From positions 19,997,579 through 20,061,578 of the forward strand of contig NC_090781.1 in the NCBI RefSeq assembly GCF_040054535.1: 64,000 nt of DNA. Direction: 5' to 3'. The translations under genes were made by a program, and so were the position numbers. The notes under the pieces were generated by a model. The model saw nothing but the letters and a program-made list of their open reading frames with translations. It was not told the origin of the DNA and ran no database searches. The DNA comes from Antennarius striatus (lineage: Eukaryota > Chordata > Actinopteri > Lophiiformes > Antennariidae). Shown here in pieces: positions 1-22,750 of this stretch. Within the stretch, counting starts at the first letter, position 1; each line of letters opens with the position of its first letter.

Positions 1-525
1 CTGAAAAAAAATAGACCATCCACAGCAGTTAACTTGGCAACACACTGTACAAACAAGTCGAGAACCATCCGAACAGAAATGTTACAAAAATTAAATAAAA
101 AAAAATCAAGTTTGTAAGTTAAGATTTATATTCAAAGGAAGTCGGACCTTCCCGTCTTGCATAAGGCGTAGCATCTGGTGGGTGCCACTCGTAACGCGGC
201 CGTCACCAGATTGCAGCTTAAACTTCTGAGGTCAATGAATGGGTTACATTTACATTAAGTAACATGTCGGGTTCAGCCGGAGAACCAGTCGCACTACAAA
301 CGCATAAAGAGTGAGATGAGAGGAGGAATTACAAAACCTGAAGAGATGAACGGCAAACCACTGGCAGTGCCTGTTTTTTTCTTTTAGTTCAGCCTCTGAA
401 AATAGATGGGGGGGATGAGGTTCATCAGTGCCGGGGCCGAGTGGTGGGGCCGAGTGGTGGACCCCCCCCCCCCCAGCAGCAGCAGAAACAGTCACTTCAG
501 TGTTTGTACGGGCTTTGACTCCTCA
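1..525 (-). other. vmp1: vmp1 3' UTR and downstream flank
   Basis: This stretch lies just past the vmp1 stop codon on the minus strand and should hold its 3' UTR and flank. It has a G-run (408-415) and a C-run (462-474) that read as homopolymers in the transcript. I see no perfect AATAAA on the minus strand here, so the poly(A) site may lie beyond the window edge or use a variant signal. In vertebrates miR-21 sits just downstream of VMP1; I looked for its mature sequence on both strands here and did not find it. Confidence 0.5.
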
Positions 526-12040
<11,515 letters not shown>

Positions 12041-12579
12041 AACTACAGTCTGGGAAGGAAGACGGTTGTAAGTGTCAGGTTCAGCGGTGTTCCCCGCACT
12101 GATCTCTGCTACCCAGGACATGTGACAAATACTGTGGGACCCAAGCTGTCAATATGGGAATTTCGTCAACACGCCGGGTGCTATTGAAAGTCTATAAATG
12201 ATGATTATAGATTACAAAAAAATATAAAACACTAGGATGAATACAAAGATATTCTCAACTGCGTCGTGACAACACCAAAGACTGTACAGCTAACAGAAAT
12301 GACCGTCGATCTACTAGGTCTGTAAGAAGATAGGATGCCATATACGTTCACATCATTCACCACATGCTAACCCGGTTAGCCAATGTGCTAATGCTAAAGC
12401 TACGGACATTGGAAGTCTCCATATCAAATTACTTGTTTACATAAAAATAATGAGTGTTCTTACTTACAGAGTGATATTGGTAAATGATCTTCTTTGGTGT
12501 GAAGTTATCATATATACAAAATTGCAGCTTGATTAGAGGGGAAACAGGAATGTTTGTAAAATTAAATGACAAGACGTAC

Positions 12580-12660
12580 CTCGCTGCTGTCCTCTTGACC
12601 CGGAAACACACTTTTTAGACTTCAAACAAAAACTTGTTCCGAAATTCTGACGTAACTAAT
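12580..12660 (-). promoter_or_regulatory. vmp1: vmp1 5' non-coding exon and promoter-proximal region
   Basis: On the minus strand a good donor (GAG|GTACGT) ends at 12580, and the first coding exon begins at an acceptor at 12049. This implies a 5' UTR exon just above 12580 and an intron of about 0.5 kb. A CRE-like TGACGTAA at 12648-12655 and, farther up, a CCAAT box at 12852-12856 are consistent with the promoter. The transcription start is not defined by sequence alone. Confidence 0.5.
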
Positions 12661-13521
12661 TTATTTACAAAAAAATAGTATTATGAACCTTAGACCGTGC
12701 TATAGTCGGTTAAATAAAATCAAAGTTAACCCAAACCATGAACATAACACTTTCATAAATCAAAATGTATCTTGTACTATTGAATTTATACACGAAGTGA
12801 TTTTATTTTGAAATAAATTTTATAACTTACTTCCGTCATTTGGTTCGCAGTCCAATCGGATTTTGCCAGATTTGCTTTACACTTGAAAGGCAGAATAAAT
12901 TTGTCTCCAGTTGAAAATTATTTCGTATTTATTGAAAATAGTGAGGGACGGTGAGGAATGGTTAATGGATTAATAGTTGATAGGTTAATAATTAACTAGT
13001 ATGTAAAAAAAAACCCCAAAACGTTTCAAGTATCACTCGAATTTTGAGCCCTTCATATATTTCTCTTTTAAAATGTATTTGTCAGATAGTCTATGGACAA
13101 CACCCCAGATAGCATAAGGACTAAATGAGCAGTAAAAGTGCAAGAATAGCTCTTTCCCTTGCATACATCAAATCATTCACATGACTCAAATTCCTGTTTT
13201 CAAATCTACACTGAGTGTTCACTGAGACAAAACACACAATTCTTTGTTTGATTACAACACTGAACATGTGCTGCAGTGTTTTCTCACAATAAACACACAT
13301 ATATGCCACAATATTCTTCATGTTACCCATTTGTTAATTAATCATACTTCAATTAACAGAACCTTGATTCTGTTAAAAACAACTGGTAGATTTATTCCAA
13401 AATACATTTTTACATGCTAATCCTTAACTTCATGTTAGCTGTACTTGTGTCAAACACAGAAAATGCTCTGAGTCACCCATTTCAACAAGTAACCATCACG
13501 TGCCCCACACACACAATCATG
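12661..13521. other. Spacer between vmp1 5' end and npat 3' end
   Basis: About 0.85 kb of AT-rich DNA separates the two minus-strand genes. Apart from the CCAAT box at 12852-12856 and a nearby ETS-like ACTTCCG (about 12830) I see nothing coding or repetitive. Confidence 0.5.
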
Positions 13522-13527
13522 TTTATT
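13522..13527 (-). terminator. npat: Candidate npat poly(A) signal
   Basis: The plus strand reads TTTATT, which is AATAAA on the npat strand, about 310 nt past the stop codon. A second copy lies at 13390-13395. The choice between them cannot be made from sequence. Confidence 0.5.
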
Positions 13528-13838
13528 TTGTGGTACAAAATGGAGATGATTAAAACAAGTTAAACAGAGAATCTGAAAAAAACAAAGAATACAACAAAGT
13601 GCTGTGGTTACCCTATTGTTGCTGCATTTAACGGTATTTTATGTAGATTATACAAAACTGACTCAGTCAAATCAACACTCCTCATTGGCTGGGGAAGAAA
13701 TAACATCATATAAGGTCTCAGCCAAGGTTACTAAAAAGGAACTACTGGCGCTGGTTCAGCAGATGGCTCATTCTATTCCCGGACAGTAATCTAAGCAGGT
13801 AGTGATATAGTTGCCGATTCCTGTTGGTGTGTCCAGTT

Positions 13839-16800
13839 TCACTCATCATAGTGCAGAGAGGAGAGGAACTTGTCCACGTCCAAGTCACGGGGAAAGCAGT
13901 CAACAAGTTTCTTCCGTTCCTGCCGATTTAAATGAAAAGTCAGAATTACAAATTTTGGACTGCCACCAGATTATTTTCCTTTGCGAGTAATTCCCCATTA
14001 TTTTCACGAGTTATTAGTGAAACACTTTTCCAATGTTAAGAGATCCAGGTTTCCATTGATAACAAACTAGTATCTAAATTACAGTACATCTGAAAACTGA
14101 GAATGCTTGTTGTACTCACCCGGTCTTTCTTTGCAGGAGGGCTGCTAGTGGGAGAGGACAGTTTTCTTTTCTCAGGCTTCTTGGATTTTGTAGGCGACCT
14201 TTCTCCAACTCCCTCCTGACGTAAACTGTCCTTCAGCGGAGTGCCTGTCCTGGCGATAGCAGCACGGGACAGAATCATGAGTGTGTGAGCAGCCATGTTG
14301 ATGCTGTTTTCACTACCAGCTTCACTGGCTGGACTGCAGGTGGGGGCGTCTGAGAGGTTTGGAAGCATTCGATTTTTGGGAGTCCCTTCACCGTCTTTAC
14401 ATTTTTTCTGTCGGGAAGGAGTCCGTGGACATTCAGTAGGTTCCTGGTTATGATTACTTCCAGTGGTTCGAGGAAGACTCGGGTCTGATCCACCCTCTGC
14501 AGACCTCTTGGTTGGGGTGGAAGCAGGGTTGAGCCCCTGGATGTCATGCAGCATCTCAGCTGCCTGTTTGGCCAGAGAGCTCGTCTTTGAAGGGGTTTTT
14601 GGAGCCTTGGACTGATGATTAGATGCAGGCTGTGTGACAGACGGGGGACTGAAGTCTCTTGATGTAGAGGATGACGATGCAGGCTGTTGCTGCTGCTCTG
14701 GCACGCTACCTTTAATTTCATTCTCCTTGTTAGCTGTCACATTTGGCATTCCCTGAGAGGGAGCCCTCTTTTCTGTGCGCCCTTCACGTGACTTACTAGG
14801 TGCTTTTTCTGCTAGTTCTTCGTTATTCTTCTCCTCTTTGTCCTTTCTAGTACTTGCTTTTAGTGTAGAATCAGCGGACAGTGACCTAGAACTATGAGAT
14901 TCCTTAGTCTTTGCTGCACCACCATCTTTATGACTCTGCTTCCTGTCCACAGATTTTGATCTCCTTCCTGATCCTGACTTTTTAGAAGTCCCAGGTTGCG
15001 GCGCTTCGACTCTATTGTTACTTCCACTTTGTGACACTTTGTAATGGATGCTATGATCTTTACGAGAGTTCTTCTTAGCCGGCTCTTTCTGTTGTTGCTT
15101 TGGAGACACCGGATTCTGAGTCTCCTTAGTTATGTTTCTGTCAGTCTGAGGATCCACTGAGCATTTGATAGTCTGTATTCTCCTCTTAGGCTTGTTTCCA
15201 CCCAAGATAGCAGGCTTTGTTCGAGTGGACGACTGCGTATTATCTTTCACAGTCTGCTGGACAGATTGTGATGTAGCTGTATTTGTAGCAGGAGAGGAGG
15301 TGGTGGTTGTTTTAGTAGTTTGTGGTTGAACTTCTGAGGAAGAGTCAAAACATAAAATTCTCTTGTGTTTGAAACCCTTTGCTGCATCCTGTTTGTCTGA
15401 GTTTGAAGCTGACACGGGTTGAACCAAATTACCAACCAGAAGTTGATCAGTACCTGAAATCAAGAGAATTAAGACGGCCACATGAAAGCGCTGAGCAAAG
15501 CAGCATCATGGAATCATTTGGTAACAGAAAATTTAAGTCAGTAAATACCTCTAGAAAGCAGGAAGCGTGGCTTGAAGTCACTTACCAGCAGTTGTTTTCA
15601 ATTTGTTTGCCCTGGTGGGAGATTTAGGACTCACAGTTTCTGACTGCTGCGACGGTATGACCGTTGGTATGGCAACAAGCTGCAAGCAGAAAAAAAGCTT
15701 GTAAGCTTTATTGAGATAGACATTTGTACAAGTGAATGATAAACAAACCACTTTTAAGAAGCAATGGTCATTATTCTACTCATAATTTAATCCAAATGTC
15801 TTGGATGACATCTTTTTAATTGTGTTATGGCTGAAGTCTTAATAACAATTTGGTCCATGATTAAAATAAAATTTCTCCATATGAAAAATGATAGATTCAT
15901 ATCAATATTCTGTGAACACTGGTAACAAAAATTCATCTGAAGATGACATGCTACTGCTAATAGTTGTTGCCTACAGATTACCTGATTGGACACCACTGGG
16001 AGCTTCCCCAGAGTATTCTGCCCCATGACAGACACAGGAAGTATCATAGGCTTTACAGGTGATGGTAACAAGAGTGCAGACCCTGCACCTAAAGAACAAA
16101 AAAAAGTTTGTTTTTTATTTATAACAGTAATCCTGTTTATAGTAGTGGTGTTAGCAGACAGGCAGCAATGAAAAGCACCGTTTCGCCTACAGAAACTGCT
16201 GTAACCATTTGTCTCTTACCTGCAGTGTATCCCTGAGAGCTGGTTGGTGTGGCCACGCCGTACTGGTTAACAGGCAAAGGCTGTCCCTTGGAGACACCAG
16301 TAGACAGAAACACCTGTCTGGGTTGAGCATCTTTAGTCGGGGTTTCAGTCACCAGGAAGTAGCTGGTCGTGGCTCCTTGAAGGGCGGGGGTAGAGGCATC
16401 AAGGGGAAGTTGAATTATGTAGTTTTGCTGGATCTGTGACGCCCCAATTAACGGGGATGCCACCAATGCCCCAGTCTTGCTGCTAAGAGGACTAGCATGT
16501 ACGTCAGAGACCTGTAAGCCACTCACTGCCTGTGCCGCCTCATCCAGATTGGTCTTTGGCGTTCCAGGGACTATGGGCGACTTAGCTGGTGAAGACAGAA
16601 AAATCGTGGGAATGTTTTCTCCAGAAATACTCGAAATTGCTTGTTTCAAGACCGGATCACTGGATGATTCCTCAGTATGGTTATCGCTGATGATGATTTT
16701 CAAAGACACTACATTGGAATCAGCAGCAGCCTTGCTTGGAGAAGTGTGGACAGTGGTCGAGGGATCAGGCATTGCACCAAGTGGGACACAAGAGATCAAA

Positions 16801-19800
16801 GGGGAGGGTGAGTTGGGCATGGATGAGGCAGGTGTAGCTGTGCGTGTTGTAGAGGTTGAGGCAGATGTAGGTGAGGCAGGTGTTGCTGTGAAAGGTGCGG
16901 CGGTGGAAACAGATGTTGTAAAGTCAGATTCTGTTGGTGCTAAGATCGTTAATACTGGCTGGGTGTTTCCTCCACTGCTTGAAATTGGCATCTGAGGTAG
17001 GTCATCACTTGCTGTTGCAGCACCGTTCAGTTCGACCAGTGCAGGAGACAGAACAGTAGGTTGATTGCTTTGAGATAGGGGGGCTGCAGCAGGGCTTTCT
17101 CTGGATCCTTCTGTGTGTCTGTGGCCCTGATTTTTGTCCACATTACTGGCTGCTGTTGTGCCTGAAGCAGTGGAAGCAGGAGATGCTGTTAATGAGGGGA
17201 CTGCGCTTGGCTCAGTCTGGGTTGTAGTAGTGGAAGCGCTGTCCTTAAAAGCAGGATCCAGATCAGTCGTACTATCTGAAGTTGGTGGAGGTGTGTTCAA
17301 CGGTTCATCTAATTCCATTGGCTCTACAAAAATACTGTTATTTGTAAGGGAGTCTTTTTCAGTTCTGCTTGAATCCAGTGGTGCAGATGAAGCTCCTTGT
17401 TGATCCCTATGAGTCATCAACAATCGGGCAGAGCAGTTTTCAATCCTGGATGTTCTGCTGTTGGAGGCAAGAACTGTTTTTTTCAGTAAAGTTGGAGCAT
17501 TAGACTTTCTGGTTTTGCGCTCCTGTCCACTTTTCCCTTTCGTTGATGTGGTATCCACAGTGTTAGCACAAAAAAAAAAAAACACTCATGAATGATTAGA
17601 ATTTGACACAAACACAAGTAAATTCCATGTCAAGTCATTGGTATAACAGTTGTGAAGCAACCGAGTTTGTATTACTCTGAATATTTATTAACACCACTGA
17701 CTGGAAGCCATGTGCTAGTACAGTAAATGGATGCTAACAAAATTATGTAACAGATTTAAAGATGATTTGACTAATGGCACACCAAAATGTTATTTGCAAT
17801 TCAAACTACAAAAAAGAACCAGAACATATTAATTCAATAATTGATTTGGTGAACCACCGAGATCCCACAATGCATCTTCAAAAGAGACTGTCATCATAAA
17901 CCCCCTCTTTCCCCACCCGCCTGATGTTTCTCATGAAAGCTCATTATTAATCTGTTTGAATACCTGGCTCATTACTTTGAAAGGGTCTGACAGGCGATGA
18001 AGATCCAGCGGTATCATTTTCTTCTGGGCTACTGCTAACAATCTCTGATTCTCCATCAGTGAATCTGGTTTTATCTGAAAATACACAGAATTAAAAGTCT
18101 GTTATTAAATGGCTTTCTATTGTGCTTACACACTAAATTGGAAAGAACGAAAATAATATAAGCAAAGCATGTCATGGTTACTGTAATCAAAGAGATCGTA
18201 GAGGGCCTGAAAAGCTGGGTCAGACTCTGTTTGCTCCAAGATGTCATGGATGGCATCGTCACTCATATGAATTTCCCCCTGTATCAGATATGCATCAAGA
18301 AAGGACATAATGAAATACAGGTTAGATAAACAAAGCTTGATGACCATAACAAGCCTTGTGAGTACTTTTCAGCACCTGTAATCCCAAGATTTCATCTATA
18401 GACTGCTCTGCTTCCACTGCACTCGAAGATGCCTTTGACGTTTGGGGCACTGGATCGCTGATGTTAGAAGAGAAACACACCACATAAGTTTTCATGCTTT
18501 TCAAGTCACAAACCCACTGACAACACCATAAATCACACCCCTAAACAACGCAATAAAGAAGCATTACAAGAAATTATTGCAGTGTTCCACATCAAGATAT
18601 ACCTTGCAAGAATTTTGTTGATGTTTTCAGCCAGCTTCTCCTGCAGTGACCTGTCTCCCAATATTTTGTCGCGTGCATTTTGGATCACAAGTTGCTGGGG
18701 GGATTAGAATTTCAGAAGAATACATGTGCAAAAATTATTTTGCCATTTTTCATTCCATGATTTTCTACTATCATTTATTATATCTCAGAAAACTGAATGA
18801 TAAAGACTTCTGACAACACCAACAACAAATTACTTTACCCAGTCACGCCTGAACTCAATACTTATTGTGAATAATGATTCAATCATCATTTTCAAGAACC
18901 CAGGGAAACAAAGCCAACACAAGGATCTAAATTAACATGGATATCAAAATAAACTCTGGTGACGTTCAGTCATTCATCACCCTTGATCAAAATTGACACA
19001 TTTATTTCTTACTAATGAAGCAGTCCATTGGTATTGGAGCCATAGTTTACTGTCAAGGTGAACTGGGATTATTGCATAACTGCATAATTCTTTTTTATTT
19101 TTTAGTCAAAATCTCTAACATTCAAGGAAACCTAGGAAAAAGCATGCAGATTCACTTACAGGAAAGTTTTCATCCACTTCCTGCTCAAGTTGAGATTCTG
19201 CAGTGAGGCTGCTGGCATTCGTGGTATATCTGCCAGGGACGCCGGACCCGTTCACCATGCCACCTCTCTTCCTGAGGGCGCCCATGGGGCAGATATGACA
19301 ACCAGTATGTGTTAGTCATGGGAAAAAAACAATACAAAATTGGTTAATTAAACAAAAGCACCAAAAATACGTCAACATAGCAGAACACAGCAATTCTTCC
19401 CCTGTACTTGCCAGCAAGACTACTTTGGAAACGTCCAACAAACCAGATGTGAGAATAACTTTAGGAGTAACAAGAAAATTTAATTAAAAAAAAAATCCAA
19501 TAGGAGACATATACTGTATTTGAAGGTCTGCAAAATGTTAGCATTGGGGCAAGAAAAAGGAACAGAATACTGTATAATGTCTACAGTGACAAAGATAATG
19601 TGATGCTTTTGTATGAAATGCAAAAACCATGATTCCCAACAGAGGAAATATAAAATATTTGGTAGAATACACTGATTTTTCTCTTATCTAGTATTTTGAA
19701 TGCATTATAATGATAAAGATAAAAGTCGACAGTGGATATGAATGGGTTACCATTTCCGTCGTCCAGGAGATGCTGGACCAAGATTTAGCCTTTGTTCTGA

Positions 19801-21965
19801 AACACTCATCGGAGAATCCACTGTAATGGACATATTAAAGAATTTTTGTGACTGATTCTTACATGTTAACATGTCAAAATATATGAGTTGATAAAATGTG
19901 ACCAAATCATACAACAAAAAGCAGCAGGGTGACATGGATTGATTTCTGTATCAAATCAGTAACATTCTGTGTACAGTATTTCTCTGAAGCTTGTAAAATA
20001 AACACTAACTTTTTTTGCTCAAGAAAACAGAACAAAACCTTCTCAAACTTCAACTCAACTGTTTCATTTCTATGTAAAATAAAGTGCGTTTTATAATACT
20101 GACCAGGTGTATTTAATCTGACATCAAGAATCTGCTGGTGTGCCCCGCTGCTAATAGCTGGTCGATTATGCGGAGCAGTGTAGCTGGCAGGGGTGGAGTG
20201 GGTAACTACACTATGGGAGGTGTTCGAAGGGCTGATGACGGGACTTATTTCAGAAACCGATGAGCAGACGACAGCGCCGGCCGAGGCCACAGTCAGGACC
20301 CGCTGTCTGGCCATGTTTGCCACTGCGACGCGTGAACGTGCTGCAGTAGACAGAGGCACACAGCTTTCAATGACAGGGATTTTAGTGAGAGTACACCACA
20401 TGAAGTTAAATGGAAAAATTAATAACAGACTTACTTCTTTGACATGCTGACACAGCAGGGGAGTTCTGCAAAGACCTAGAGGAAGATACAGAAAAATTAA
20501 CAAACAATATCAGTCACTGAGATCCCACTGAGTTATGAGATTGTTCGGACTTAAAGGCTGCAACATTTTAAATTTAACATGAAGCCCATTACTTGATCTG
20601 GTTGAGTGTAAAATCCAACTTTTTCCACAACGAAGTCATCACAACTGGTACCTCATGACAAGACTCTGTTAAGACATTTACAAATTAGCATCAACACAAG
20701 CATGAAACAAAAATGTAAAATAAAGGACTGGGTCCAATAACACTTTCCTTAAAATGCACAGATCTTTTTCCTCTGGGATTAATAAAGTATACTGTATATC
20801 TATCTATCTAGATCTAACAAACATAACACAGCAGAAATAAACTTGACAAAGCTCTATCAAATACGCCACTAGGTGGCACAAACCAAAACAAGAAATTAAA
20901 TGAGGCAATCAGAGACTGCAAAATCCCACAACACCCCTGAATTCAAAATTTTACCCTGACCTACACTGAAAGTAAGTCGCAGGATGTTGCAGTCTCTGAA
21001 TTCAAAATTTTACCCTGACCTACTTTCATAGGTCAGGGTTAACAAAAGCATTGGTAGATCAAAGCACTAGCTTTGATCTATGGTCTTACTCATACTGGCC
21101 TTCTACCTCGTCTTTCTATCCTATCCGGTTCCTGAGTATACAAAAGTTGAAATTTGACCTTGACCTAGTTTTCTCAAGGTCAAGGTCATAATCTCATTTT
21201 CATCCCCTTTGCCGCCTGAGTAATGTGCTTTTTGTTTCATCTTTCTATCTGCAAAGGCTGCGAAGATATTTGGTGGACTAACGGACAGACGAACGGACGA
21301 ACACACAAATGACGACAATCTCAATACATCACCACTTTGAAGCGAGATGTAAAAAGTTTTCCTGAAATTACCCTAAATAAATTCCATCACAGTGACAATG
21401 TAATTATTTTCCAAAATTATTTACTAAATTACCAGTCTTGTGCTGTAAGAATATTCAATGTTATTAATGGAACATTTTGAGAGGGGAACAATATCAGATT
21501 ATCTCACCTTTTGTTTTGGTAGCCACATATTCATTTAATATGGTTGTCAAGCTTTTCCCAAAGACAGACTGTGCACGAAAAAAACAACAACAGTCATATT
21601 GTCAACTTGTGTCTTAATGAATTTAGGTTTTATACAGGATCTCACAAAAGTCACACTTACAAACAAACACGCAGGAATCGTTCCATCTCCGATGGTGTGG
21701 TCCGCATATTCTCTCAGGTTTGGGCTTTCGTGAATGAACGCTTGGCTTGTGCCAGACAATCCCTCTTCTTGGAGATACCCTGAGGAAGGATATTTAAACA
21801 CATCCAAAGAAATAGCACATCTGATTACTGACTGGTTAGCAATTGACAAATTGTAAGCCCGTTTTTACTCCAGTAACGATCATTGGCTAGCAATGTAGCT
21901 TTGCTTAATCTGACAACAGAACACTTACCCAAAACAAGCCGAGCGACGTCGGACGGTAACAACAT
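13839..21965 (-). CDS. npat: NPAT, coactivator of histone transcription
   Basis: NPAT (p220) is a nuclear substrate of cyclin E/CDK2 that organises histone locus bodies and activates histone genes at S phase. Minus-strand coding exons: 21929-21965, 21661-21779, 21508-21568, 20593-20644, 20435-20475, 20104-20340, 19751-19820, 19160-19271, 18603-18694, 18376-18457, 18182-18278, 17964-18074, 16220-17536, 15982-16088, 15586-15679, 14120-15453, 13839-13919. Phases agree throughout, giving 1347 aa (human 1427). The N-terminus MLLPSDVARLVLGYLQEEG is the LisH region. Other family blocks are LWKKLD, LVIQNARDKILGD, AEQSIDEILGLQ, SDPAFQALYDLFDY and the C-terminal DVDKFLSSLHYDE. The two long exons encode Ser/Thr/Pro-rich low-complexity sequence with SP/TP sites that could be CDK targets (inference). 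The acceptor chosen for the 1.3-kb exon (after 17537) is the only one in phase and is atypical. The gene is divergent from atm. Confidence 0.95.
20766..20816 (+). repeat. Remnant 3' tail of a fish retroelement
   Basis: The stretch has a CCTCTGGGATTAATAAAGTA block followed after a few bases by a short TATC array. This combination is a common 3' end of fish non-LTR elements. Only the tail is present, inside the third npat intron. The family is not certain. Confidence 0.5.
20866..20878. promoter_or_regulatory. CTCF-like core motif in npat intron
   Basis: CCACTAGGTGGCA matches the CTCF core (CCASYAGRKGGC) over its full length and is near-palindromic. It lies between two repeat remnants, so it may have arrived with a mobile element. 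Binding is inferred, not seen. Confidence 0.45.
20937..21350. repeat. Interspersed repeat with a 28-bp internal direct repeat
   Basis: A 28-bp segment starting CTGAATTCAAAA occurs identically at 20937-20964 and 20996-21023. It is followed by AGGTCAAGGTCA-type repeats (about 21174-21188) and a GACAGACGAACGGACGAAC block (about 21281-21301). This is unlike the rest of the npat intron and looks like an old dispersed element. I do not recognise the family with certainty. Confidence 0.5.
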
Positions 21966-22500
21966 GGCTGTCTCTAATGTGATATAAACACGCAGTGGGG
22001 AATAATTCGTTACATATTCAAGAAAAGTCTCTCTAAATGAATTATAGCATCAAATTTATAGCATAAGTGGCCTTATTGTGAAGGCGACGTCCTCTACTTA
22101 AAAGGCGGGGAACTCAAGCGCGTATAACCCGGAAGTTTCAAACATTAGTGTATCAACTACCGATTGACATGCCGGTAGTTGTAGTCCAATATGAAACGTT
22201 AAGCTCATTTAAGTCCCCTAACCTGCTTTGTGAAATGCATGTGAATGTCAAATATTGATCATGCATTTTAAATGCTACTTTTCATTTAGAAAATATCACA
22301 TTATTTATAATATAAGGTTTATTTCCGTGTATATTTTATATCCACAGACAACTCTGTGCCAGGAAGCGACGTTTTTTTTGCGTGGTGACGCAGTTGGGCG
22401 GGAATTTCCTGCGTGGTGACGTCTTCGTGCGCGTGTCTGTGAAGATGGCAAAGTTGTGAACGGAGAGGGGCTATTACACAGTTAGCGTCGCTGTAACTGT
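21966..22500. promoter_or_regulatory. Bidirectional npat/atm promoter
   Basis: The npat start (21965) and atm start (22751) are divergent with 785 nt between them. This is the known vertebrate arrangement. Visible sites are CCGGAAGT (ETS, 22129-22136), a ZNF143/STAF-like CATGCCGGTAGTTGTAGT (22168-22185, minus-oriented), CCAAT (22186-22190), CAGGAAGC (ETS, about 22360), GCGGGAA (E2F, 22398-22404), TGACGTC (CRE, 22417-22423) and AAGATGGC (YY1, 22442-22449). An 11-bp repeat GCGTGGTGACG at 22380-22390 and 22411-22421 brackets the E2F site. E2F and ETS sites fit S-phase and housekeeping expression of the pair. The sites are visible; their use is inferred. Confidence 0.75.
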
Positions 22501-22750
22501 GGTAACTGCCTTACTACGACCAAAATAGCCACTGGAAGGAAGTGAGCAGACTGAGGGCTACAGGTTGTGTTGTCACAATGATTGCCTAAAGTAGAAGTCT
22601 TACACTGTTTTGTTGTTATTATACGTCGTGTGTATCAGGGCCAGGAGGAGAGTTGCTAATTCTGATTGCATCGTGGACATAATGTGGAAGAATGACAACA
22701 CACTGTCCTGACAGGTGAAACAGAGCTGCGCCCTCTTCCAGATACACACA
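22442..22750 (+). other. atm: atm 5' UTR region
   Basis: Transcripts probably begin near the YY1-type motif at 22442. An acceptor (CTCTTCCAG) ends at 22741, nine nt before the ATG, as in the vertebrate gene where exon 1 is non-coding. Several possible donors exist, for example after 22713, and I cannot choose between them. Confidence 0.5.

Noticed and set aside
14275..14721. 148-codon alternative frame inside the npat C-terminal exon
   Set aside because: It is an overlapping frame of the verified npat exon. The phase sum and the family match fix the other frame.
16477..16995. 172-codon open frame opposite the large npat exon
   Set aside because: It is an antisense shadow: the npat frame is clearly coding, and the antisense product is a low-complexity mirror of its Ser/Thr codons.
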